Positions 1-9,501 of a DNA stretch of 64,000 nucleotides are shown here, piece by piece. This DNA comes from Fukatsuia anoeciicola (lineage in GTDB: Bacteria; Pseudomonadota; Gammaproteobacteria; Enterobacterales; Enterobacteriaceae). Under the pieces are notes generated by a model, which searched no databases, had not been told where the DNA came from, and was given only the letters and a program-made list of their open reading frames with translations. The position numbers were made by a program, and so were the translations under genes. The number at the start of each line of letters is the position of its first letter. Position 1 is the first letter of the stretch. The DNA lies in the NCBI RefSeq assembly GCF_964059965.1, contig NZ_OZ060923.1:558001-622000 (forward strand). The letters run 5' to 3'.

Positions 1-29
1 CCAATAAAAACAATTTTACGATTTTTCAT
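1..29 (-). CDS. 5' end of an unidentified minus-strand gene, cut by the window edge
   Basis: The complement of bases 27-29 is an ATG that opens MKNRKIVFIG and runs off the left edge. Upstream on the minus strand is AAAGAGATACTTCT, whose AAGAG is a usable Shine-Dalgarno at normal spacing. A start followed by K/R-rich residues and IVFIG suggests the first strand of a nucleotide-binding fold, but nine visible codons cannot identify the gene. The minus strand beyond it is decayed DNA, so this would be a first gene with its own promoter. Confidence 0.45.
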
Positions 30-1293
30 AGAAGTATCTCTTTAGATTAAAGTTTTATCCTACAAATTATATAATATAATTACTTTTATTAAAATTATGA
101 TATATAAATAGAGTTTAATACAAAACTTTATGTAATTATCTACACTAAAAGTAACACTACTAATTTACATCAAAGTGCTAATAGCATAAATAAAAGTAAC
201 TTTTAGCTTTTATTTCTAAATTAAGCGCATCCATTTAAAAATAATTCTTTTAGCTCTAAAAAATCTATTTTTTAAAATTTTTTAGTTAATGTTAATAATA
301 TTTTTTATTAATGAATTATTGTAAGCTCTAATAATATATCTAAAATAATCAATAAATACTTTTTTGCTGACTACTATAAATCATGTACTAAAATCTACTA
401 TGTATTATTTTATTGCTGATATTAATTTTGATTAAAAAATTTAACATAAGCGTATTAACTAAATATTACTATTTAATTATTAAGCTATTTTTAGATTACC
501 ATTGATATAAAATTAAGTAAAATACTTTAATAAAAACTTTTATTTAAATATATTTAATTAAAGAAGTATTATTCTAATATTTAATTCTATACAAAATAAT
601 AAATTTTTCTATTTCTTTATGAATATAGCTTTTACTAAAAATAAGTTTTTAACTAAGAAAACCCCTTAATAAATACGTAGATTTAATTTTTTTACTTACC
701 ATAAATAAAATACTTCTTTGAAAAAAATATGTAGTTTTACATTATTAATATAATCTATTTTCTCATATTATATATATTTTATTAAATAAGTATTACCTCG
801 TACTCATATAGACTAAGAGTCTATAATAAATTTTAATTAGTTTGTTATTTTTAATATAAAACATAAGATATTTAATCTATAATTTTATAGCTATTATAAA
901 CCACGAGTACATACTAATATATGTTAATAGCGCTTATAACAATAAAATTTGTTAAATAACAGCCAAACGCAAATATTATAGCAGCAACTTTAAATAAAAA
1001 ACAATGTTTAAACTTATAACAGATAAAACATAAGTTCTTATAAAATAATTAATAAATATTAATCTTAATTAATATTTATTAACAAAAGTATTCAACTTAT
1101 ATAGTATTAACTATATAGAAAAAGAATAGTTCAATTTTTGATTACAATAAAATTTAATAATTAAAAAATAATTTTTTAGTAACAATAAAAATTACTTATT
1201 ATTTTATATTTAGTATTTAGTTATTATCACAAAATAAACACCTTAATTATTCTTATAATAATATTAACTAATGTAGCAAAAGATAATTTAATT
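30..1293. other. AT-rich decayed intergenic DNA
   Basis: No open frame with a ribosome-binding site and no recognisable protein similarity in any frame that I could read. Stops are dense in all six frames. No tRNA-like T-arm or terminator was seen. Confidence 0.6.
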
Positions 1294-1564
1294 TTAGTAA
1301 TAGGTACTGCTAGCAATAGTAAATCGATTATATTAAACGCTATTATTAGGCTATTCATTAGTAGGGTAGATTACATACAGTAAGGATTTTATAACGCAAC
1401 TTAAATAAAGTTATAAAAAATAAAAGATATTTTATATTAATTTTTTATTTAAAATTTTTTGGATTAGTCTTTTTATATGTAATAAAACTAATTTAATAAT
1501 CGCAGGGAATAAATTTAAAAACTCTTATTTATCTAATTTTTATGCTATAAATTACTGTAGTTAA
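1294..1564 (+). pseudogene. Relic of an ABC-exporter ATPase domain (CydC/CydD/MdlA type)
   Basis: Two out-of-frame pieces read like consecutive parts of an ABC exporter nucleotide-binding domain. The first, from 1294, reads LVIGTASNSKSIILNAI, which lines up with a degraded Walker A (G-x-S-G-x-GKS-x-LLNAL in CydD) in which glycines have become serines. The second, from 1460, is a 34-codon open stretch containing LFICNKTNLIIAG, matching the post-Q-loop segment (TLRDNLLLAS in CydC, TVANNIALG in MdlA). Several stops and at least one frameshift separate them. CydC, CydD and MdlA fit about equally well. It is clearly not expressed as a transporter. Confidence 0.45.
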
Positions 1565-1799
1565 ATTATATCTTAATTTAAACTATTATTCTTTATTTCA
1601 GTAAAATATAATATAACTTTAAATTGTTTAATCATATTAATAGCATTTTATTTAATGTATACTAGCTAATAAATTATAATTAAGTTATCTTTTAGTGTAA
1701 AAGATTTTTTTATTTTTTAAGTGATATTAAATTTAAATAAATTTTACTAGTCTTAAATAATTTATATCTATTACTATTTTAATTTTAAGATATATTTAT

Positions 1800-2150
1800 A
1801 TATAAAGCTCTTGAATAATCTAAAATCATAATATCTTTTATTAAAAATAGTTATATAGGTAACTAATTTGCTTTTTTATTAATAATTACTTAGTTTTTAA
1901 GGTATGTCTTTTCTAATTAATTTAAAGAAATTCTATTTATTATTAATATATCTTATAGTAAAATTTAATGTATTTTAATACGTAATAGATTTTTATATTT
2001 AAGTAATGTCACTATTATATCTATTTATTAGTAATTTTATTAGGTGCCATTAAAGTTTAATTTATTTAACTTACTACCTTAGATTAGTGTTTTCTATATT
2101 ACAGATATTGCTATTCGTATATATCTAGGATTTTTACTGTATAAGTGTTG
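1800..2150 (-). repeat. Degenerate dispersed repeat, copy C
   Basis: The plus strand at about 1960-2110 resembles 61310-61430 and the complement of 43620-43870 over shared blocks such as TATAG-YAAAATTTA, AATACGT-ATAGA and ACTACYTTAGATTA. It is one of four diverged copies of a family at least 0.5 kb long. All copies are full of stops. A relic insertion sequence is the natural explanation, but no transposase motif is left that I can name. Confidence 0.4.
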
Positions 2151-2348
2151 GCTAGATAATACCATAACTAATGAACGTAATGCTAAATTCTAAGTTAGTT
2201 AAAAGCAATATAATTATATTAAAATTATTATATAGTCTAAGTGTAAGATTATATATATTATATTTAAAGAATTAAAAATAAAAAATTTATGATATAATAA
2301 ATTAATTTTTCTTATTAGTCATAACTATTCTTAAGATTAGTATTTTAT

Positions 2349-2391
2349 AAGATAACATTAGTTTCGAGGTTTATTAATAAACTGTTATCTT
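2349..2391 (+). promoter_or_regulatory. Stem-loop in the rpsO leader
   Basis: AAGATAACA at 2349-2357 pairs with TGTTATCTT at 2383-2391, and GTTT pairs with AAAC inside it. No U-run follows, so it is not a simple terminator. It lies about 100 bases before rpsO. E. coli S15 represses its own mRNA through leader structure, but I cannot show that this stem has that role. Confidence 0.35.
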
Positions 2392-2490
2392 GTCATCTAT
2401 AATATCAAGGAGTAGAATAATGTAGTTTTATCTTAAGTTGCTGAATTAGAGATTGGCACTTATCTTAATTTTGTTATATGGAGTGATACA

Positions 2491-2760
2491 ATGTCTCTAA
2501 ATACTGAAATAAAAGCTAATATTATTATTAAGTTTGGTCGTAATACTAATGATACTGGTTCTAGTGAAGTTCAGATTGCACTTTTAACTGCTCAAATTAA
2601 CCATTTGCAAAAGCATTTTGCTAAACACAAAAAAGATCACCATAGTCGTCGTGGTTTACTGCGTATGGTAGCTAGACGTCGTAAACTTTTAGATTACCTA
2701 AAATACACAAAGATAGAGTTTTATTCTACTTTGATTGAAAGTTTAGGTTTGCGTCATTAG
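2491..2760 (+). CDS. rpsO: 30S ribosomal protein S15
   Basis: Primary 16S rRNA-binding protein of the small-subunit platform. The 89-residue product has the same length as E. coli S15 and is nearly identical through the central helices (TGSSEVQIALLTAQINHLQ and HKKDHHSRRGLLRMV, the conserved rRNA-binding core). TATGGAGTGATACA gives a GGAG Shine-Dalgarno at good spacing before the ATG. A strong intrinsic terminator follows and pnp comes next, the E. coli rpsO-pnp order. The upstream truB/infB/nusA genes are not recognisable here. Confidence 0.98.
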   Translation: MSLNTEIKANIIIKFGRNTNDTGSSEVQIALLTAQINHLQKHFAKHKKDHHSRRGLLRMVARRRKLLDYLKYTKIEFYSTLIESLGLRH

Positions 2761-2773
2761 TTGACCTAATTTT

Positions 2774-2807
2774 AGAAGAAAGGGGCCAATCTAGGCCCCT
2801 TTCTTCT
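2774..2807 (+). terminator. rpsO terminator hairpin
   Basis: A perfect 14-bp stem, AGAAGAAAGGGGCC (2774-2787) with GGCCCCTTTCTTCT (2794-2807), closes a 6-base loop 13 bases after the rpsO stop. It is one of the most GC-rich spots in the neighbourhood, so it is clearly under selection. In E. coli a terminator and RNase processing sites occupy the same rpsO-pnp gap. Confidence 0.9.
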
Positions 2808-2856
2808 GATAACTATTTATTATTAAACACCCTCATTAAGTAATAAGGATGCTATT

Positions 2857-5025
2857 TTGTTAAATCCAACTATCCGTAAGTTTCAATACGGCCAATATAT
2901 CGTAACCATTGAAACTGGCATGATAGCACGCCAGGCATCAGCCGCTGTAATGGTTAGTATCGATGATACCACAGTATTTATTGCTGTTGTAGGTCAAAAA
3001 AAAACTAAAGCTGATCAAAATTTTTTTCCGCTAACAGTTAATTATCAAGAACGAGCATATGCTGCTGGACGTATCCCAGGTAGTTTTTTTCGCCGCGAAG
3101 GCCGTCCAAGTGAGAGTGAAACTTTAATTTCACGTCTCATTGATCGTTCAATTCGTCCATTATTTCCAAAAGAATTTCTTAATGAAGTTCAAATTATTGC
3201 AACTGTTATGTCAGTAAATTCAGAAATTAACCCAGATATTGTCGCAATGATAGGGGTTTCTGCTGCTCTTTGTCTTTCAGGTATTCCATTTAATGGTCCT
3301 ATAGGTGTAGCACGTGTTGGTTTTATTGATAATAAATATTTACTTAACCCGACAACAACAGAATTAAAAACTAGTCGTCTTGATTTAGTTGTTGCTGGCA
3401 CTCCTGACGCAGTATTAATGGTTGAATCAGAAGCTGATATCTTAAGTGAAGATCAAATGTTAGGCGCTATAGTTTTTGGTCATCAGCAACAACAAATTAT
3501 TATTAAAAATATTAATGCTATGGTTGTAGATGTTGGCAAAACTAAATGGGAATGGCAACCAGAAAAAATCAATCAAGAGTTATATAAATTCATTAAAGAA
3601 TTAGCAATTAATCCATTTAAAAACGCTTATTATATTATTGAAAAACAAGAACGTTATACTGAAATTAATGCTATCAAAATTAAAATTATTAATGAGCTAT
3701 TAGAAAAAGATAAAACCTTAAATATATTAAAAATTCAAGATATTTTAGATGATATTGAAAAAAAACTAGTTCGTGATCGTGTGTTAACAGGTAAATCACG
3801 TATTGATGGTCGTTCAAAAGATATGATACGTAACTTAGATATACGTATTGGTATTTTACCCCGTACTCATGGATCTGCACTCTTTACCCGCGGTGAAACA
3901 CAAGCGCTAGTTACGACTACTTTAGGTACTACCCGTGATGCACAAAGTATTGATGAATTAACAGGGGAACGTACTGATACATTCCTACTACATTATAATT
4001 TTCCTCCATATTGTGTTGGTGAAACTGGAATGATAGGATCACCTAAACGTCGCGAAATCGGTCATGGTCGCTTAGCTAAACGTGGTTTATTAGCTGTGAT
4101 GCCAGATCAAAAGATCTTCCCTTATACTATACGTGTTGTTGCAGAAATTACTGAATCTAATGGCTCTTCTTCTATGGCCTCTGTTTGTGGTGCTTCTTTA
4201 GCTTTGATGGATGCTGGTATTCCAATTAAAGCAGCTGTAGCTGGGATTGCTATGGGCTTAATCAAAGAAGGTGAAAATTTTGTTATCCTATCAGATATCC
4301 TTGGAGATGAAGATTATCTTGGTGATATGGATTTTAAAGTAGTTGGTAGTAGCCAAGGAATAACAGCATTACAAATGGATATTAAAATTGAAGGTATAAC
4401 TCGTGAAATTATACATAAAGCATTATATCAAGCAAAAAAAGCACGTTTACATATTCTAGATATAATGGAAGAGGCAATTAGCACTTCTCGTAGTGATATT
4501 TCAAAATTTGCACCTCGTATTCATACTATCAAAATTAATCCTAATAAAATTAGGGAAGTTATCGGTAAAGGAGGTTCAGTGATTCGCTTATTAACTGAAG
4601 AAACTCGTACTACTATTGAAATTGAAGATGATGGCACCATTAAAATTGCAGCAACAGATAACGAAAAAGCAAAATATGCTATTCGTCGTATTAATGAAAT
4701 TACTACCGAACTTGAAATTGGATGCATATATTCAGGTAAAGTTACTCGTATCGTTGATTTTGGTGCTTTTATTACTACTAGAAACGGGAAAGAAGGTCTG
4801 GTTCATATTTCTCAAATTATTAATAAACGTGTAGATAAAGTAACTGATCATCTACAAATAGGACAAGTAGTATCAGTTAAAGTAATGGAAATTGATCGCC
4901 AAGGTCGCATACGTCTTAGTATTAAGGAAGCCCTTACTACTAATAGTAATGTTTCTAGTTTAGAAAACCTAAGCTTAAATTTAGATACAGAAATAAATAG
5001 TACTCTAAAACAGAATAAACCCTAA
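2857..5025 (+). CDS. pnp: Polyribonucleotide nucleotidyltransferase (PNPase)
   Basis: 3'-5' phosphorolytic exoribonuclease and degradosome component. At 722 residues it is slightly longer than E. coli PNPase (711). It has two RNase PH-like cores (about 1-210 and 310-540), then a KH domain with the IGKGG loop at about 568, then an S1 domain (SGKVTRIVDFGAF onward). The start is TTG, as in E. coli, after TAAGGA; the MLNPTIRKFQYGQ N-terminus supports it. Unlike in E. coli, the next gene nlpI is a pseudogene. Confidence 0.98.
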   Translation: MLNPTIRKFQYGQYIVTIETGMIARQASAAVMVSIDDTTVFIAVVGQKKTKADQNFFPLTVNYQERAYAAGRIPGSFFRREGRPSESETLISRLIDRSIRPLFPKEFLNEVQIIATVMSVNSEINPDIVAMIGVSAALCLSGIPFNGPIGVARVGFIDNKYLLNPTTTELKTSRLDLVVAGTPDAVLMVESEADILSEDQMLGAIVFGHQQQQIIIKNINAMVVDVGKTKWEWQPEKINQELYKFIKELAINPFKNAYYIIEKQERYTEINAIKIKIINELLEKDKTLNILKIQDILDDIEKKLVRDRVLTGKSRIDGRSKDMIRNLDIRIGILPRTHGSALFTRGETQALVTTTLGTTRDAQSIDELTGERTDTFLLHYNFPPYCVGETGMIGSPKRREIGHGRLAKRGLLAVMPDQKIFPYTIRVVAEITESNGSSSMASVCGASLALMDAGIPIKAAVAGIAMGLIKEGENFVILSDILGDEDYLGDMDFKVVGSSQGITALQMDIKIEGITREIIHKALYQAKKARLHILDIMEEAISTSRSDISKFAPRIHTIKINPNKIREVIGKGGSVIRLLTEETRTTIEIEDDGTIKIAATDNEKAKYAIRRINEITTELEIGCIYSGKVTRIVDFGAFITTRNGKEGLVHISQIINKRVDKVTDHLQIGQVVSVKVMEIDRQGRIRLSIKEALTTNSNVSSLENLSLNLDTEINSTLKQNKP

Positions 5026-5142
5026 CACAAAGTAAATAGCGCCACTCTAGACTTCTTATATTTAACTGTAGTTAATTAGATAAAATCATATTTAAGTAAA
5101 AATGAAGAATACTAGATTATATTTATTTTTAAAAATTAAAAA

Positions 5143-5905
5143 ATGAAACTTCTCTTATACTAGTATTATTCGTCGTACTAATTATATTAATAGGATTAAG
5201 TGATTATTATTAGTATAAATACGAAATTTAATTATTTTAATCTAAGCTATTACAAGAGGAAGTTATTTAACTTAAATAGAGTAAATTTTTATCAGTTAAT
5301 ATTTAATGGATGATGAATGCGTACAGCTTTTATATTAATATAAAATACTATATAATAGATGTAGATTATGAATATTTACGTAAAATAATTTTTGTAAATA
5401 TTAATTTTTATCCTATATAATAAAGGTTTTTAACTATCTGAGAATTTATTTATATAAATAGGTAACTTTAATACTACTTATAAACTATTTATTCTATGTT
5501 AAAATTTAATCTAATTTATAATTATACACATTTAAATTGGGGTGTTTTTTCTATTACAGTAATTCTTTTCTATTAACGCTGAAAATTAGTAAGCACTTTA
5601 TGAAGATACTCTAAATAATCCCTTCCATATAAAAATTGGTCAGAGGATAATAAGGACGGATATTATCAAATTTATTTTAGCAAAATTAAAGAAAATCTTG
5701 CTGAAAAAATTCAAGGAAGACGTAATAGATAATACTTCTCTCGCTGAGCATCTAAGTAAAACTAACTTCTATTTAAGAATATATTACCTAAATTAAAGAA
5801 ACAAAAGTATTACTTGTATATTATTTACATTAATAGTAACTAACAATATTTATAATTTTATTGAATATTAATATGTATTATTAGACCTAATACTTTAAGT
5901 TAAAA
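5143..5905 (+). pseudogene. nlpI: nlpI relic (lipoprotein NlpI)
   Basis: E. coli has nlpI between pnp and deaD, and the 1.1-kb gap here carries its remains in order. From ATG 5143 the reading gives LIGLSDYY...LLQEEVI (E. coli LAGCSNTSW...LQQEVI), MMNAYSFY, NYLRIYLY (NYLGIYLTQ), IYNYTHLNWGV (TYNYAHLNRGI), then DNTSLAEHLSKTNFYL (E. coli DNTSLAEHLSETNFYL) and VTNNIYNFIEY-YVLLDL (VANNVHNFVEHRYALLEL). Stops and frameshifts interrupt it throughout, and the lipobox cysteine position is lost. NlpI normally tethers proteases and peptidoglycan hydrolases at the outer membrane. Confidence 0.85.
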
Positions 5906-6141
5906 ATAAAACATCCTATTAAAATTACATCAATAAGAGATATCTTTTAAAACTTTAGTGAACGAGTTACTATCAAATATTTTAAAAGAAATCTATTAAC
6001 TAACAAGCAATTATTATTCTGATATATTTTATTTTTATTAATGAAATTATCTTAATATAAGGTAGCTTTGTTATTTGTTTTATAATCTAAATCGAGCCAG
6101 TTAAAACTTTTCAATGAAAACAATAGAAAATTTTTTCGACA

Positions 6142-6183
6142 AGTTATGTAGACTGGCCACCATTGCTAATGAGGCATTTATAC
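6142..6183 (+). promoter_or_regulatory. Conserved coding-like leader in front of deaD
   Basis: Fourteen codons directly upstream of and in frame with deaD read SYVDWPPLLMRHLY. This is almost the peptide (SYVDWPPLILRHTYY) that precedes MAEFETTF in the older, longer E. coli deaD annotation. The ATG that would start it in E. coli is ACA here. Conservation in a genome that erases unused DNA argues that this stretch is constrained, either as a true N-terminal extension read from another start or as a leader acting in regulation. Confidence 0.5.
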
Positions 6184-8070
6184 GTGACTACTGAATTTGA
6201 AACCTCTTTTACTAATTTAGGACTATCTGTTCCTATTATTACTGCTCTTACTGATTTAGGATATGAAAAACCATCTCCAATCCAACTACAATGTATCCCA
6301 CAATTATTAAATGGTTATGATGTTCTTGGTATGGCACAGACTGGTAGTGGTAAAACTGCAGCCTTTGGATTACCACTATTACATAATATTAAAGCGAACA
6401 TTAAATCTCCACAAGTGCTAGTTTTAGCACCAACACGTGAATTAGCCATTCAAGTTTCTAAAGCATTAACTAATTTTTCTAAATATATTAAAGGAGTTAA
6501 TGTTGTAGCACTCTATGGTGGTCAACGTTATGACATTCAATTACGTGCGTTACGCCAAAAACCACAAGTTATTGTTGGCACTCCAGGTCGCCTATTAGAT
6601 CACTTAAAACGGGGTAATCTTGATCTATCTAGTTTAAGTGGTTTAGTATTAGATGAAGCAGATGAAATGTTACGCATGGGTTTTATTGAAGACGTAGAAA
6701 CTATTATGGCGCAAATCCCGGCGGAACACCAAACTGCCCTGTTCTCTGCTACTATGCCAGATGTTATTCGTCGTATTACTCGCCGTTTTATGAAAGAACC
6801 AAAAGAAGTACGTATTCAATCAAATACGACAACTCGTCCAGATATTAATCAAAGTTACTGGATAGTTTATGGCGGTATGCGTAAGAATGAAGCGCTAGTA
6901 CGTTTTTTAGAATCTGAAGATTTTGATGCAGCTATTATTTTTGTACGTACAAAAAATGCAACACTAGAGGTTACTGAGATTTTAGAAAATTATGGTTATA
7001 ATAGCGCAGCCTTGAATGGTGATATGAATCAGGCACTACGTGAGCAGACATTAGAGCGTTTAAAGGACGGGCGCCTAGATATTTTAATCGCAACTGATGT
7101 TGCTGCTCGCGGTTTGGATGTTGAACGTATTAGTTTAGTAATTAATTACGATATTCCAATGGATGCAGAATCTTATGTTCATCGTATTGGCCGTACAGGT
7201 CGCGCGGGCCGTACAGGTCGTGCTTTACTATTTGTTGAGCACCGTGAGCGCCGTTTATTAAGTAATATTAAACGTATAATAGATTCAACTATTACTGAAG
7301 TTGAATTACCTAATACGAAATTACTTAGTGAACGCCGACTAGCTAAGTTTTCTACGAAAGTAAGCCAGCAACTAGAAAGTCGTGATTTAGATCAATATCG
7401 TGCATTACTAGCTAAATTACAGCCAGAAGAAAGCTTTGATATAGAGATGCTAGCAGCAGCATTATTGAAAATGGCACAGGGTGAACGGCCACTTATTTTA
7501 CCACCCGAAGCTCCGCGTCCACGTTATGAAACACGCTATCGTGATTATAATAGGGAACGCCGTTTCGATAATCGAGTAGGTAACGACCGCCCAGTAAGAC
7601 GTGAACATCGTGATATTGGCGATATGGAATTGTATCGTATTGAAGTAGGTCGTAATGATGGTGTGGAAGTTCGTCATATTGTTGGTGCTATAGCTAACGA
7701 AGGTGATATCAGTAGCCGTTATATCGGTAATATTAAATTATTTCCTGCATATTCAACTATTGAACTACCAAAAGCAATATTAAAAAATACCTTTTCACAT
7801 CTTACTCGTACTCGTATTTTAAATAAGCCTATAAATATGCAACTATTAGGTGACGTGCAACTACGAGAACATGAACACAATGAGCGTCGTAGTAGCAATC
7901 GTCTATTTGGGACTGAAAATGTTGCTCCGTATCGTTCTTATAGTAGCGAACGTAGTGAAAATAATGGTAAACGTAGTCGTAATAGTCGTGATGCTTTACG
8001 TTTTACATCTCGTGGTAGTGATACGGCAGTTTCTGTAGCACCAACACAGTCTCGTTTTACTAATGTATAA
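6184..8070 (+). CDS. deaD: ATP-dependent DEAD-box RNA helicase DeaD (CsdA)
   Basis: Cold-shock RNA helicase acting in 50S ribosome assembly and mRNA decay. All family motifs are present: Q motif (GYEKPSPIQ), Walker A AQTGSGKT, PTRELA, DEAD in LDEADEML, SAT in LFSATMP, and HRIGRTGR. A DbpA-like RNA-binding domain follows (MELYRIEVGRNDGVEVRHIVGAIANEGDISS, cited in part), then an Arg/Ser-rich tail. I place the start at GTG 6184, aligned with the E. coli ATG and preceded by GAGG. TTG 6163 and ATG 6169 in the same frame are alternatives that would include the conserved leader peptide. From 6184 it is 628 residues against 629 in E. coli. Confidence 0.95.
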   Translation: MTTEFETSFTNLGLSVPIITALTDLGYEKPSPIQLQCIPQLLNGYDVLGMAQTGSGKTAAFGLPLLHNIKANIKSPQVLVLAPTRELAIQVSKALTNFSKYIKGVNVVALYGGQRYDIQLRALRQKPQVIVGTPGRLLDHLKRGNLDLSSLSGLVLDEADEMLRMGFIEDVETIMAQIPAEHQTALFSATMPDVIRRITRRFMKEPKEVRIQSNTTTRPDINQSYWIVYGGMRKNEALVRFLESEDFDAAIIFVRTKNATLEVTEILENYGYNSAALNGDMNQALREQTLERLKDGRLDILIATDVAARGLDVERISLVINYDIPMDAESYVHRIGRTGRAGRTGRALLFVEHRERRLLSNIKRIIDSTITEVELPNTKLLSERRLAKFSTKVSQQLESRDLDQYRALLAKLQPEESFDIEMLAAALLKMAQGERPLILPPEAPRPRYETRYRDYNRERRFDNRVGNDRPVRREHRDIGDMELYRIEVGRNDGVEVRHIVGAIANEGDISSRYIGNIKLFPAYSTIELPKAILKNTFSHLTRTRILNKPINMQLLGDVQLREHEHNERRSSNRLFGTENVAPYRSYSSERSENNGKRSRNSRDALRFTSRGSDTAVSVAPTQSRFTNV

Positions 8071-8096
8071 TAATTAGATTATCTTAAACAGTAATG

Positions 8097-8124
8097 AAAA
8101 CCAGCTTCTAGACTGGTTTTTATT
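8097..8124 (+). terminator. deaD terminator
   Basis: AAAACCAG (8097-8104) pairs with CTGGTTTT (8113-8120) around an 8-base loop and runs into a T-rich stretch, 27 bases after the deaD stop. Confidence 0.75.
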
Positions 8125-8213
8125 AAAATTCATTTACCTAGATATTAATAAAAAGCATTATTAGATGGGCATAATATAGTAATTTATAATAAATAAATGG
8201 AATAATAGATAAA

Positions 8214-8744
8214 ATGAAAAAAAAATATCAGCTAAGTGATGAAGAACAACATCTCTTTAAAATGTCAATAATAGGGACTAAAAAACTAAAACAAGATACG
8301 TTTATGGATTATTTTAAACCACAAAAACAACATAAAAAACAATATATTAACCTATTACAAAAAAAAATTGCTACAAATTATTATTTTTTTGATGAATATT
8401 ATACACAATTAAATAATAAAGACCTAACCAGTTATATACGTCAGGATACTGCGAATTTTAAAATCAAAAAACTTCGTTGTGGAGATTATTTACCAGATAT
8501 ATTTTTAGATCTGCATGGTTTAACCCAAAGACAAGCTAAACAAGAACTAGCAGCGATGCTTATAGTTTGTAAACATGAACGCATACATTGTGCTAACGTG
8601 ATACATGGTTATGGTAAACATATTTTAAAACAACAAATACCACTATGGTTAGCTCAACACCCAGATATATTAGCATTTCATCAAGCACCTAAAAAATGGG
8701 GGGGAGATGCTGCATTACTAGTATTAATAGCTTTAGAAAAATAG
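8214..8744 (+). CDS. smrB: Ribosome-rescue endonuclease SmrB
   Basis: Smr-domain nuclease that, in E. coli, cleaves mRNA between collided ribosomes. The 176-residue product matches SmrB/YfcN (183 residues) from the N-terminal hook (MKKKYQLSDEEQHLF) to the Smr domain at about 95-175, with LDLHGLTQRQAKQEL (catalytic D-x-H) and HGYGKHILKQ. A run of seven G encodes part of KKWGGDAALL near the C-terminus and could slip. In E. coli it sits beside prmB/aroC; here its neighbours are deaD and lysP, so the block has been rearranged. The surviving frame looks constrained. Confidence 0.93.
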   Translation: MKKKYQLSDEEQHLFKMSIIGTKKLKQDTFMDYFKPQKQHKKQYINLLQKKIATNYYFFDEYYTQLNNKDLTSYIRQDTANFKIKKLRCGDYLPDIFLDLHGLTQRQAKQELAAMLIVCKHERIHCANVIHGYGKHILKQQIPLWLAQHPDILAFHQAPKKWGGDAALLVLIALEK

Positions 8745-9501
8745 ATATTTTACTAATGTATTATTCTATTTTAATGAATTACTTACTAAGTATATTACAC
8801 ATAACTATATTACTAAAAGTAAATGATATATATTATTTTTGTTTAAATTATTTTTAATAAAATGTCATCAAGCAAGAAAAACTTTGAATAAATTTCAAGT
8901 ATTATTAGTAACTTATTAAATATATATCTATTTAATTAAAGTGCTATTATAAAAGATAAATATGTAATTTATTACCATTTATATAAATAGTATTCTAGTT
9001 ATTATAAACATAACAATGCTATAGTTATTTTGATAACTAACTTTAATCGCTAATACAATTTAGTTTTTTGATAAAATATATAATAAAACACTATTTATAT
9101 CTCTATTTAATAATATAAGATAAATAAAAAAATTAAATAATTTAAAATTAATATATTAAGCATTTACTACTTAAAATGAAAAACTTTATAGCAAGTAATA
9201 TAATAGTAAATTTAACAATAATAACGGAATTAAAAGACTAGATACTAAATTTAATGTATATATTTTATATTATGTTTAAATTAAAAATAAAAAAATACAT
9301 CACTAATTAAATATATAATACACGCTATTATGAAAATACATTCAATATAAAATATGCTAGAGTCATATAAGTTAATTATAAAAATAATTAATAATACATT
9401 AATATTAGTTATTATTTATTAATAAAAATAATCACGATATATAATACTTACTAGCCTTTATTAAGATTTGTTATAATCTTATTTTATTCTATTATTAATG
9501 G
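8745..9501. other. Decayed intergenic DNA
   Basis: About 0.75 kb, very AT-rich, stops in all frames, no similarity recognised. In E. coli the LysR-type gene yeiE lies before lysP; I found no convincing remnant of it. Confidence 0.5.
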
